DNA of 64,000 bases. Origin: Roseinatronobacter monicus (GTDB lineage Bacteria; Pseudomonadota; Alphaproteobacteria; Rhodobacterales; Rhodobacteraceae). The stretch's first letter is position 1. The number at the start of each line of letters is the position of its first letter. The stretch lies in NCBI RefSeq assembly GCF_006716865.1, contig NZ_VFPT01000001.1, positions 1,607,001 through 1,671,000 of the forward strand, written 5' to 3'. The position numbers and the translations under genes were made by a program. The notes under the pieces were generated by a model that saw only the letters and a list, made by a program, of their open reading frames with translations, was not told where the DNA came from and made no database searches. Below, piece after piece: positions 19,850 to 27,832 of the stretch.

Positions 19850-20883
19850 ATTTTCGTGACCACGCCCGTGTGCAATCCAAAGCCTGTGCCGCGCTTGGCT
19901 CTGCGTTCACGGCGCGTTTGCTGGATGTGCTGGCCGACAGGCTTGCACCCGGCCCAAGCGTGGCCGAGCGTCTGCTGAACTGGCCGGCAGATCGTTTGGG
20001 ACCGGATGCTGTCGCGCTGCGACTGGCCGGCGCGTTGCATCATCTCGTGCTCAGCAACAAGGCACCCGTCCTGAGGCGGTTATATGACAGCCCCGAGGTT
20101 GCCTCGGACAGCCAGCTTTGGCGCGTGGTTGACGCCGCTTTGCGCCTTTATGCGTCAGATATCCTTGTCACGCTCGACAGCGCGCCCCAGACCAACGAAT
20201 TGCGCCGCTCCGCAGTGCTGATTGCCGCCGCAAACTGGCTGGCAGCAACCTATAAGCTGCCGCTTGTGCTGTCAGAATTGGGCAGCTCTGCGGGGTTAAA
20301 CCTGCTGTGGGACAATTACACGTTGGACATTGACGGCCAGCGCTTTGGGGCGGCAGATTCGCCTGTGGTGCTGACGCCCGAGTGGCATGGTGATTTGCCC
20401 GAACAGGTACGGCCGGTCATCCGCGCGCGTGCCGGGGTTGACCTGAACCCGCTTGATCCAGACGCGGATCGGCTGCGCCTGTTGTCGTATATCTGGCCGG
20501 ATCAACCCGACCGCATGACGCGCACCGCCCATGCCCTTGATATAGCGATCGAGAAGCGGCCCCAGATCGCGCGGGCAAATGCCATCGACTGGCTGGAAAC
20601 ACGCTTGGCCCGTCCTGTCCCGCACGCCATTCATCTGGTCTTTCACACCATTGCATGGCAGTATTTCACACCCGAAGATCAGACGCGCGGATTGGATATA
20701 TTGGCGCGTGCCGGGGCCAAGTGCCGCATGGATGAGCCGCTTGCTTATCTGTCGATGGAAGATGACGGAACCCGCCCCGGTGCCGCGCTCAATTTACACC
20801 TTTGGCCTGAGAATGTGCAATTCAATCTGGGACGCGCCGATTTTCATGGCCGCTGGGTAGAATGGCACGCCCCTGCCCCGTAA
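19846..20883 (+). CDS. DUF2332 family protein
   Basis: A 345-aa cytoplasmic protein of the DUF2332 family, whose function is unknown. The conserved block SELGSSAGLNLLWDNY (about 143-158) resembles a SAM-methyltransferase motif I region, and the central LLSYIWPDQPDR and late LVFHTIAWQYF blocks are family hallmarks. It begins with GTG overlapping the pth stop by four bases, so it is translationally coupled to pth. A methyltransferase-like fold is possible but not shown. Confidence 0.85.
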   Translation: MNFRDHARVQSKACAALGSAFTARLLDVLADRLAPGPSVAERLLNWPADRLGPDAVALRLAGALHHLVLSNKAPVLRRLYDSPEVASDSQLWRVVDAALRLYASDILVTLDSAPQTNELRRSAVLIAAANWLAATYKLPLVLSELGSSAGLNLLWDNYTLDIDGQRFGAADSPVVLTPEWHGDLPEQVRPVIRARAGVDLNPLDPDADRLRLLSYIWPDQPDRMTRTAHALDIAIEKRPQIARANAIDWLETRLARPVPHAIHLVFHTIAWQYFTPEDQTRGLDILARAGAKCRMDEPLAYLSMEDDGTRPGAALNLHLWPENVQFNLGRADFHGRWVEWHAPAP

Positions 20884-20943
20884 GCACTGGCTTTCCAAGT
20901 CACAGGGCTTAAGTCTCGAATATAGACCAGAAAGAGGGACAAA

Positions 20944-21327
20944 ATGAGTATCAGAATGGATCTGTCGGTAAACGTTCTGGGCGGAAGTTTAACACCCTGT
21001 TCCCGCGACCCAATTACAGGGTTTTTCAGAAATGGGGCTTGCGACACCTGCCCCGAGGATGCGGGCTCTCACACAGTTTGTGCGGTGATGACCGAAGAAT
21101 TTTTGGCATTCTCGAAATATCTGGGAAATGATCTTTCAACACCGCGCCCTGAATTTGCATTTGCAGGTTTGAAGGCGGGCGATCGATGGTGTTTATGTGC
21201 CGCGCGGTTCCTGCAAGCCCATCACGAAGGGGTGGCCCCGCGTGTTTTGTTGCAAAGCACGCATCAGCGCGCGCTGGATCTGGTGCCGATGGACGTGTTG
21301 AAACAATATGCCAGAGATCTGGATTAG
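20944..21327 (+). CDS. DUF2237 family protein
   Basis: A 127-aa protein of the DUF2237 family (function unknown). The N-terminal NVLGGSLTPCSRDPITGFFR, the cysteine pair CDTCPEDAGSHTVCAVMT and the WCLCAARF block are the family hallmarks. Five or more cysteines suggest metal or redox chemistry, but none is demonstrated. AGAGGGAC lies upstream of the ATG. Its stop overlaps the convergent LuxR-type gene by four bases. Confidence 0.87.
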   Translation: MSIRMDLSVNVLGGSLTPCSRDPITGFFRNGACDTCPEDAGSHTVCAVMTEEFLAFSKYLGNDLSTPRPEFAFAGLKAGDRWCLCAARFLQAHHEGVAPRVLLQSTHQRALDLVPMDVLKQYARDLD

Positions 21328-21875
21328 GCGCGTGGCTCAGGCTCAATCGGGGGTGATGGAATATGCGTCTCGGCCAGCAGGTCATCAATAAAGAGGCTCA
21401 GTAGTTGCCCCCGACCGCTGACCCCCGCTTTGCGATAAATGGCGTTGGTCTGAGCCTTGACCGTCCCTTCCGAAGTTTTGCGTATTCCTGCTATTTCCTG
21501 CGTCGAGAACCCTTTGAGGAGCAGAAAAGCGACATCGCGCTCTGCGCGGGTAAGCTCCCAAAGCGCAAAACTCTCATCCACAACTTCCATGAATGCCCCA
21601 GAGGCCCGCTGCAACCGGGCTTCTGCCCTGCCGAGTCTGCGCTGGGATTGCAGCAGCAAAACACCAGACAAAACCAGCCCGATCAGCAAGGCGATTGCCG
21701 CGCCGATTTCCATTGCTTCGCGCAACCGCCAGTCAATCGGCTGACGTTCAATGCCCAAAACAGACATGCCGATATCGCCGATGAAAAACAGCGCACCGGC
21801 AGTCTGTACCAACACCATCAGCAATATGATGAAGTTAAGCCTCACCCGAGCCCCCTGCCATGACGGCCCAATCAT
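21324..21875 (-). CDS. Membrane-anchored LuxR-type transcriptional regulator
   Basis: A 183-aa protein with two predicted transmembrane helices (about 13-40 and 55-76), a short charged linker (QSQRRLGRAEARLQRA) and a C-terminal LuxR-family helix-turn-helix (about 100-165; LTRAERDVAFLLLKGFSTQEIA and GTVKAQTNAIYRKAG). There is no receiver or autoinducer domain. The layout suggests a signal sensed in the membrane or periplasm and carried directly to DNA. It lies 35 bases downstream of a secreted PepSY-like protein gene on the same strand, a possible partner. The target genes are unknown. Confidence 0.82.
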   Translation of the reverse strand: MIGPSWQGARVRLNFIILLMVLVQTAGALFFIGDIGMSVLGIERQPIDWRLREAMEIGAAIALLIGLVLSGVLLLQSQRRLGRAEARLQRASGAFMEVVDESFALWELTRAERDVAFLLLKGFSTQEIAGIRKTSEGTVKAQTNAIYRKAGVSGRGQLLSLFIDDLLAETHIPSPPIEPEPRA

Positions 21876-21910
21876 CGCATAAGGAAGTTAATACAAGCAA
21901 AACCGTCCCC

Positions 21911-22261
21911 TCAATTACTTAATTGCGGGATGGAGGATCCAGGCAATACTGTGCCACCGCGCGGCATTTCATCCTTGTGAATTTCTGGTGGATTGCTTGG
22001 GCTGAATTCGACCGCGTAGTCCCGTATGATTTGCCCTGATGACAAATCGAGGACAACCTCTCGCCAGATCAATTCATTGGATGCAACAAATCGAACGCGG
22101 CCCAGAAGCGTGCGGGTTTCGGCGATGATCTCATACCCTTGTTGCAGCAACGCAACGCTGATCATTTCGGGAGTTATGCGCTGATCCGAGGCTTGTATGG
22201 GACCAGCCCAGATAAAGGCCAAGACCACAACACTCTTGATAAACAGAGCCCGAACACTCAT
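21911..22261 (-). CDS. Secreted PepSY-like small protein
   Basis: A 116-aa protein with a signal peptide (VVVLAFIWAGPIQAS) followed by a single PepSY-like unit: helix ITPEMISVALLQQGYEII, then strands around GRVRFVASNE, and the typical REVVLDLSSGQII. PepSY units often modulate other proteins in the periplasm. A short Pro-rich tail follows. GGGGGTGG lies upstream of the ATG at 22261, and a TATTAT -10-like element lies at 22317-22322 on the minus strand. It precedes the membrane LuxR gene, probably in one operon. Confidence 0.72.
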   Translation of the reverse strand: MSVRALFIKSVVVLAFIWAGPIQASDQRITPEMISVALLQQGYEIIAETRTLLGRVRFVASNELIWREVVLDLSSGQIIRDYAVEFSPSNPPEIHKDEMPRGGTVLPGSSIPQLSN

Positions 22262-22636
22262 GGCCCACCCCCTTGTGCAGTCCCTCCGATAGATGGAGAA
22301 GTGGCGCACCCCGCCAATAATACACGAGGTGCGCCTGACGCGCGAAACCAATTACATTTGCAGATGCCGGCGAACAAAACAAAATAAGCCAAGACACCGA
22401 CACTGCATTTCCTGCACAGACGAATCTGGAATACTATTCAAAATTGGACATTCACTGATACCAGTTCAAAATTCATGCACATTCGGGCTACAAAAAAACA
22501 GCCATACCGTTAAAGCGCGCCACTCGATTTGCGATGGGGGTCCGGCGAAATTTCCGGCCATCGCGCTTCTGTGGTACAAGACAAATGGCGTCAAATCTAT
22601 CGGCATTGTGTTTATAAACAGGCCATAAACCAGAGT
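22262..22636. other. Intergenic region between the PepSY-like gene and trpB
   Basis: 375 bases with base composition visibly more AT-rich than its neighbours. The right part near 22262-22380 probably holds the promoter of the PepSY-like gene (minus-strand TATTAT at 22317-22322, no strong -35). Near 22624-22641 a short CATAAAC-caga-GTTTATG hairpin overlaps the trpB stop codon. I see no convincing gene, tRNA or repeat in the rest. Confidence 0.6.
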
Positions 22637-23863
22637 TTATGCCTCCATTTCGAACCCAAGGTGCCGTGCCACAGTGAATATGTCCTTATCACCGCGTCCG
22701 CACATGTTCATGACCAGCAAATGATCCTCTGGCAGCTTTGGTGCAATCTTTAGGACATGCGCCAAGGCATGGCTTGGCTCCAACGCGGGAATGATTCCCT
22801 CTAATGCGCAGCAGGTCTGAAAGGCGGCCAATGCTTCGTCATCCGTGATCGAGACGTATTCGACCCGACCCACATCTTTCAGCCAGGCATGTTCCGGGCC
22901 AATACCGGGATAATCAAGACCTGCGGAAATCGAATGCCCTTCCAGAATCTGGCCATCTTCGTCCTGCAACAGATAAGTGCGGTTGCCATGCAGCACACCC
23001 GGCCTGCCCCCGGTCAGACTGGCGCAATGCTCCATGCGGTCATCAACACCTTTGCCCCCGGCCTCGACCCCGATGATCGCAACTTCCTTGTCATCCAGAA
23101 ACGGATAAAACAGGCCCATCGCATTGGACCCGCCGCCAATTGCGGCGATCAATGTGTCTGGCAAACGCCCTTCGCGTTCCATCATCTGCTCGCGGGTTTC
23201 CTTGCCGATGATCGACTGGAAATCGCGCACCATCGCCGGATACGGGTGCGGGCCAGCGACTGTGCCGATGCAATAAAATGTGTCGCGCACATTCGTCACC
23301 CAGTCGCGCAGCGCGTCGTTCATCGCGTCTTTCAACGTCCCACGGCCAGACTTGACCGGCACCACTTCGGCCCCCAGCAGTTTCATCCGAAACACATTGG
23401 GCGCCTGCCGCTCAACATCATGCGCGCCCATATAGACGATGCATTTCAGGCCGAACCGCGCACAGACAGTTGCCGTTGCAACACCGTGCTGCCCTGCCCC
23501 GGTTTCTGCGATGATCCGCGTTTTGCCCATACGCATTGCCAACAGGATCTGGCCCAGCACATTGTTGATTTTATGCGCGCCGGTATGGTTCAACTCATCA
23601 CGCTTGAGGTAGATTTTCGCGCCGCCGCAATGCTCGGTCAGACGTTCGGCGAAATACAGGGGCGACGGGCGACCAACATAGTGTTTCCACAAATCATCCA
23701 TCTGCGCCCAGAACGAGTCGTCTGTTTTGGCGCGCTCATACTCGGCTTCCAACTCCAGAATCAGCGGCATCAATGTCTCAGAGACAAAACGCCCGCCGTA
23801 AATGCCAAAACGCCCCTGCTCGTCCGGGCCGGTCAGATAGGAATTGATCAGGTCTTCGGGCAT
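22637..23863 (-). CDS. trpB: Tryptophan synthase beta subunit TrpB
   Basis: A 408-aa PLP enzyme that joins indole and serine to tryptophan. The PLP lysine is Lys98 in HTGAHKINN; also present are [10 protein letters not shown], the phosphate-binding GGGSNAMG and the C-terminal CGRGDKD. The start at 23863 ([10 protein letters not shown]) has AAAGGAC upstream; a longer reading frame exists but is not family-like. Neither trpF nor trpA is adjacent: the upstream neighbour is a retropepsin-like membrane protein. Confidence 0.96.
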   Translation of the reverse strand: MPEDLINSYLTGPDEQGRFGIYGGRFVSETLMPLILELEAEYERAKTDDSFWAQMDDLWKHYVGRPSPLYFAERLTEHCGGAKIYLKRDELNHTGAHKINNVLGQILLAMRMGKTRIIAETGAGQHGVATATVCARFGLKCIVYMGAHDVERQAPNVFRMKLLGAEVVPVKSGRGTLKDAMNDALRDWVTNVRDTFYCIGTVAGPHPYPAMVRDFQSIIGKETREQMMEREGRLPDTLIAAIGGGSNAMGLFYPFLDDKEVAIIGVEAGGKGVDDRMEHCASLTGGRPGVLHGNRTYLLQDEDGQILEGHSISAGLDYPGIGPEHAWLKDVGRVEYVSITDDEALAAFQTCCALEGIIPALEPSHALAHVLKIAPKLPEDHLLVMNMCGRGDKDIFTVARHLGFEMEA

Positions 23864-23971
23864 GAGGTGTTGTCCTTTGTCTGGCGTTTGTAGTGTCCTA
23901 GCGTCCGCGCGACGGTCAGACAAGTGGAATGCAAAGGTGGCTGCCAATCCAGCAGCTTGGCGCGCGCGGCG

Positions 23972-24556
23972 TCACCTCTCAAGGATAAGCCGGTCGCCTT
24001 CGATTGCAATGCGCGCGTAGCGCCGCAGATAGCCCATGCCCAAAAGCGAGACATCCAACTCACCTTCATTGACGAATGCAGGCACATTGCTGTCACGGAT
24101 TTCCAGTCCATCATGCAGCAACGCAACTTCGTCCAATGTGACGCGCGCCAGCCCCACAATACCATTGGCCGTGCGCGCCTGCCCCAAATATGGCAGGCTT
24201 TGCGGGTCCAGCCCGACACGCGCAGCATCTTCTTGTGACAGGACCAGATCGGACGCGCCGGTATCAATGATGAAGCGCACTGGCGTTCCGTTCACTTCCA
24301 GCCCAAGGTGGAAATGCCCGTTGCGCCCCGCGCGCAAGATGACTTCGCCATCGCCCGATACCACGACATCATTCTGCTGTGTGATATCCTGCCAGAGGCC
24401 ATAACCAGCCGCGACCCCGACAATGATTAGCCCCCACAGCAACAGGTGGCGCAGGCTTTGCCCCAGACTTTGGGTGCGCGCGATTAGAAAATAGCTGATA
24501 AGCACTGTGCCCCAGACGCTCAGATATACCAGTCGCATAGTTTGATCTGTATCCAT
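23972..24556 (-). CDS. Membrane-anchored retropepsin-like aspartic protease (TIGR02281 type)
   Basis: A 194-aa protein with two N-terminal transmembrane helices (about 6-25 and 36-54) and a clan AA domain (about 75-190) carrying the single catalytic motif IDTGASDLVLS and the conserved LGMGYLRRY near the end. Retropepsins work as dimers, one Asp from each chain; here the active site should face the periplasm. Substrates are unknown. The start at 24556 is preferred; an ATG at 24538 is in frame. It lies 109 bases upstream of trpB on the same strand. Confidence 0.88.
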   Translation of the reverse strand: MDTDQTMRLVYLSVWGTVLISYFLIARTQSLGQSLRHLLLWGLIIVGVAAGYGLWQDITQQNDVVVSGDGEVILRAGRNGHFHLGLEVNGTPVRFIIDTGASDLVLSQEDAARVGLDPQSLPYLGQARTANGIVGLARVTLDEVALLHDGLEIRDSNVPAFVNEGELDVSLLGMGYLRRYARIAIEGDRLILER

Positions 24557-24620
24557 CACACGCGCCCCATTTGTTCCAACAATTCTATCTGGTGTGCCGG
24601 TGAGGCATATTCATGGCCTA

Positions 24621-25787
24621 TCACGCCTCCGTGACATCATGATCGTACATCCAGGCAAACTGGCGCAAGGGGGCATCGGGCATAACCTTGCCAGAGATGC
24701 GCAGCGCAAGATGGGCGATTTGTGCAAGTGGCGTGCGCAAATGGTAGTTGCGTGCATTGCGGTTGGCCGCTTTGACCACGCGGATAACCCTGTCGCGGCG
24801 ATCTGCCTGATAAGCGGCAAGTCCTGCCGCAAGTGTTCCCGCACGCGCAAGCTCGCGGGCCAAAACATACGCATCTTCCAGCGCCATATTCGCGCCTTGC
24901 GCCATAAAGGGCAGTGTCGGATGGGCGGCGTCCCCCAGAATGGCCGCCTGTCCCCGATACCAATGCGCGGCCACCTCGTGGCGGAACAACCCCCATAGCC
25001 ACAGCTTGTAAACTTGCGCCAGCCAGTCCGGCACTGGCCCGCCGAAATCCGCGAACGCGTGTCTCAGGTTCTTGGGGTCGTCGGGGTGGTTCCAGCCTTC
25101 TTGTGCCCATGCCTTGCGTTCCTCCACAGCCACAATGTTGCGCAAGGTGCCACCGCGCAGCGGATAGCTGACCAAGTGCCGTCCCGGACCCATGAACACC
25201 TGAGCCTGCGCAGACTCTGCTGGGGTGCACGGGATCAGCGCGCGCCATGCCACCTGCCCGGTGAAAAAAGGCTGTGACGGTTGGCCACCTTGGAGGCTGG
25301 GGCGCAGGACCGAATGCAATCCATCGGCGCCGATAACCAGATCCGCCGACAGCACCTCGCCCCCCTCTAGCGTGACCGAGGGGCGGGCGCGGTCCGGTGC
25401 AACACGCGCGACATGCGCCACAAATCGCATCTCGACGCCGTCGCAGGCCCCTTTGAGCACTGAAATAAGATCAGCGCGGTGGATCAGATGAAAACCGGGG
25501 CCGGTTTGGGGCAGATCAAGCCGCAAAACCTGTGCACCACTGCCCGCTGCACGCAAAATGACAGAGTCGTTGCGCTGCGCATGTGCAGCAAGTGCCCCAC
25601 CCTGCCCCAAGGCGCGAACAACACGCGCCCCATTGGGGCTGATCTGCAAGCCAGCGCCCACTTCCAGCAGGCCTGCCGCCTGTTCCAGCACCAGAACTGA
25701 TGCACCCCGCTGCCGCAGGGCTGCTGCTGCTGCCAATCCGGCAACACCTCCCCCGATAACCAGAACTTCTAGCCCTGCAAGCTGCAT
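24621..25787 (-). CDS. FAD-dependent aromatic hydroxylase-like monooxygenase
   Basis: A 388-aa class A flavin monooxygenase, closest in pattern to salicylate/3-hydroxybenzoate hydroxylases. It has the FAD motif VIGGGVAGLAAAAALRQRG (near residues 9-27), the DG motif (GADGLHSVLR) and the ribityl-binding GDAAHPTLPFMAQGANMALEDA region. Such enzymes use NAD(P)H and O2 to hydroxylate aromatic acids or quinone-like rings. The substrate cannot be told from sequence. AAGGAGATGTG gives an excellent ribosome-binding site at 25787. A terminator-like hairpin lies just upstream, downstream of dksA. Confidence 0.85.
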   Translation of the reverse strand: MQLAGLEVLVIGGGVAGLAAAAALRQRGASVLVLEQAAGLLEVGAGLQISPNGARVVRALGQGGALAAHAQRNDSVILRAAGSGAQVLRLDLPQTGPGFHLIHRADLISVLKGACDGVEMRFVAHVARVAPDRARPSVTLEGGEVLSADLVIGADGLHSVLRPSLQGGQPSQPFFTGQVAWRALIPCTPAESAQAQVFMGPGRHLVSYPLRGGTLRNIVAVEERKAWAQEGWNHPDDPKNLRHAFADFGGPVPDWLAQVYKLWLWGLFRHEVAAHWYRGQAAILGDAAHPTLPFMAQGANMALEDAYVLARELARAGTLAAGLAAYQADRRDRVIRVVKAANRNARNYHLRTPLAQIAHLALRISGKVMPDAPLRQFAWMYDHDVTEA

Positions 25788-25800
25788 CACATCTCCTTGA

Positions 25801-25837
25801 AAGCAGAAACACCGGGCGCTTTGTGCCACCCGGTGTT
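25801..25837 (-). terminator. Terminator-like hairpin after dksA
   Basis: On the plus strand AACACCGGG (25808-25816) pairs with CCCGGTGTT (25829-25837) around a 12-base loop. Read on the minus strand, the stem is followed by TCTGCTTTC. It ends about 20 bases before the FAD-monooxygenase start, so it either ends dksA transcription or tempers read-through into that gene. Confidence 0.6.
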
Positions 25838-25874
25838 CCTGTATCATCTGATCATTGTTTGGTCTGCGCGGCAA

Positions 25875-26297
25875 TTAGTCGTCGCGATGCACACGTTCAT
25901 TGCGCTCGTGCGCTTCTTGCGCTTGCAGTGTCATGGTTGCAATCGGGCGCGCATCGAGGCGCTTAAGCGAAATCCGCTCGCCTGTCGCTTCGCAATACCC
26001 AAATTCGCCATTCTCGATGCGCCGCAATGCCGCGTCGATCTTGGAAATCAGCTTGCGCTGCCGGTCCCGCGTGCGCAATTCCAACGCGCGATCTGTCTCT
26101 TCCGAGGCACGATCTGCGACATCTGGAATGTTGCGGCTGGAATTTGCCAACTCGGCCAGCGTCTCTTGACTGCCCTTCAAAATGTCTTCTTTCCAGACCA
26201 TCAGCTTTCGACGAAAATATTCGAGCTGACGTTCGTTCATGAACGGTTCATCTTCGGCTGGTCGGTAATCATCCGGTAGGAAAGTCTCTGGTTTCAT
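25875..26297 (-). CDS. dksA: RNA polymerase-binding transcription factor DksA (cysteine-poor form)
   Basis: A 140-aa DksA/TraR protein that enters the RNA polymerase secondary channel and, with ppGpp, adjusts initiation at rRNA and stress promoters. A coiled-coil (about 25-95) is followed by the zinc-finger region, which here reads CEATGERISLKRLDARPIA...QAQE, with one cysteine instead of four, so zinc is probably not bound. Such forms are common in Rhodobacterales. GAGGAG precedes the ATG at 26297. The gene is divergent from the MoxR gene. Confidence 0.93.
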   Translation of the reverse strand: MKPETFLPDDYRPAEDEPFMNERQLEYFRRKLMVWKEDILKGSQETLAELANSSRNIPDVADRASEETDRALELRTRDRQRKLISKIDAALRRIENGEFGYCEATGERISLKRLDARPIATMTLQAQEAHERNERVHRDD

Positions 26298-26541
26298 GCC
26301 ACGCTCCTCAGTGTCACCCGGATCATAAGTGTTGAGGTTTCCCATCTTGATTCACCTATATTCCGTACCCTCGCGGGCCGAATAGCGGATGCGTTCGCGA
26401 ATGTCACGCTCTTTCGCTGATTCTTGCCGCCGTAGGTTGCTTGACCGCCGCAAGTTGCCTTGTCGTGGTTGAATACGCAGGCTAAGTTGCGAAAAGCGTG
26501 CACTTTTTTGTGCGTATAACATTCAGCAAGGCAGGAACAGG

Positions 26542-27384
26542 ATGCGGTTCACCTCTACCGACCGATACATAGCAAGTGACGATTTGCAGATCGCCGTGAA
26601 TGCGGCGGTAACCTTGCAGCGCCCCCTTCTTGTAAAGGGAGAGCCAGGCACAGGGAAAACCGAACTTGCCATGCAGGTCGCGGCCTCGTTGAACTTGCCG
26701 ATCATCGAATGGTCGATCAAATCCACCACCCGCGCGCAACAGGGCTTGTATGAATACGATGCGGTATCGCGCCTGCGCGACAGCCAGTTGGGTGATGCGC
26801 GCGTGAATGATGTAAAAAACTACATTCGCAAGGGCAAGCTGTGGCAGGCGTTCGAGGCTGAGGAACGCGTCGTGCTGTTGATCGACGAAATCGACAAAGC
26901 CGATATCGAGTTTCCCAATGACCTGTTGCAAGAACTCGACCGGATGGAATTCTTTGTCTACGAGACGGGCGAGATGGTGCGCGCCACGCACCGCCCAATT
27001 GTCATCATCACCTCGAACAATGAAAAAGACCTGCCCGACGCGTTTTTGCGCCGCTGTTTTTTCCACTATATCCGGTTTCCAGATATGGAAACACTCAAGG
27101 CGATTGTCGATGTGCACTTTCCGGGCATCAAGCCCGCCCTGCTGACCGCCGCATTGACACAGTTCAATGAGGTCCGCGACACACCGGGGCTGAAGAAGAA
27201 ACCCTCAACCTCGGAAGTGCTGGATTGGCTGAAGCTGCTGCTTGCCGAAGACCTGAGCGCCGAAGACCTGAAGCGGGATGGCCCAAACGCGTTGCCAAAA
27301 CTGCACGGCGCGCTTCTCAAGAACGAGCAGGATGTGCATCTGTTTGAACGGCTGGCCTTTATGGCGCGGCGTCAGGGGCGCTGA
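26542..27384 (+). CDS. MoxR-family AAA+ ATPase
   Basis: A 280-aa AAA+ ATPase of the MoxR/CoxD type: Walker A GEPGTGKTEL (about 33-42), Walker B VVLLIDEIDKAD, sensor-1 ITSNNEKDLPDAFLRRC. MoxR ATPases act as chaperones that pair with VWA proteins to insert metals or mature enzyme complexes. The likely partner is the CoxE-like VWA gene at 29369, in the same run of plus-strand genes. AGGAACAGG precedes the ATG. The protein substrate is not evident from this window. Confidence 0.92.
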   Translation: MRFTSTDRYIASDDLQIAVNAAVTLQRPLLVKGEPGTGKTELAMQVAASLNLPIIEWSIKSTTRAQQGLYEYDAVSRLRDSQLGDARVNDVKNYIRKGKLWQAFEAEERVVLLIDEIDKADIEFPNDLLQELDRMEFFVYETGEMVRATHRPIVIITSNNEKDLPDAFLRRCFFHYIRFPDMETLKAIVDVHFPGIKPALLTAALTQFNEVRDTPGLKKKPSTSEVLDWLKLLLAEDLSAEDLKRDGPNALPKLHGALLKNEQDVHLFERLAFMARRQGR

Positions 27385-27385
27385 T

Positions 27386-27832
27386 ATGGCAATTGAAATC
27401 AAAGCCTTGCAAGCCGAAGATAAACCCCTTTGGGCGCCGCTCTGGACAGGGTATCTCGCCTATTACGAGACAGAGCTTCCGCCATCGGTCTATGACGCGA
27501 CTTTTGATGCGCTGATGTCAGATGATCCGCACAGCCCCAGCGGCTTGTTGGCATGGGACGGGGACACAGCCGTCGGGCTGGTGCATTACCTGTTTCATGC
27601 CCATTGCTGGCGCCCTGAGGGGATTTGCTATCTGCAAGACCTCTTTACCAGCAAACAGGCCCGTGGTCAGGGCGCGGGACGTGCCTTGATCGAAGCAGTC
27701 TATGCCGCAGCCGATGCGCGCAACGTATCTGGTGTCTATTGGATGACACAGGACTTCAACACAACAGCGCGCAAACTCTATGACCGGATCGGCGTACAGA
27801 CGCCGTTCATCAAATATGCTCGGCCAGAATGA
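27386..27832 (+). CDS. GNAT family N-acetyltransferase
   Basis: A 148-aa single-domain GNAT protein. The acetyl-CoA loop appears as LFTSKQARGQGAGRALIE (about 88-105), preceded by the strand GICYLQD and followed by YWMTQDFNTTARKLYDRIG. It starts one base after the MoxR stop, and its stop overlaps the DUF2927 gene start (ATGA), so it is part of the operon. The substrate (amine, aminoglycoside, protein N-terminus) is unknown. Confidence 0.88.
   Translation: MAIEIKALQAEDKPLWAPLWTGYLAYYETELPPSVYDATFDALMSDDPHSPSGLLAWDGDTAVGLVHYLFHAHCWRPEGICYLQDLFTSKQARGQGAGRALIEAVYAAADARNVSGVYWMTQDFNTTARKLYDRIGVQTPFIKYARPE

Noticed and set aside
22293..22628. 111-codon open frame in the gap before trpB
   Set aside because: It overlaps the PepSY-like gene promoter, has poor composition and no ribosome-binding site; treated as intergenic.
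22623..22641. CATAAAC/GTTTATG hairpin at the trpB stop as a terminator
   Set aside because: The stem is AT-rich, contains the stop codon and lacks a T-run.
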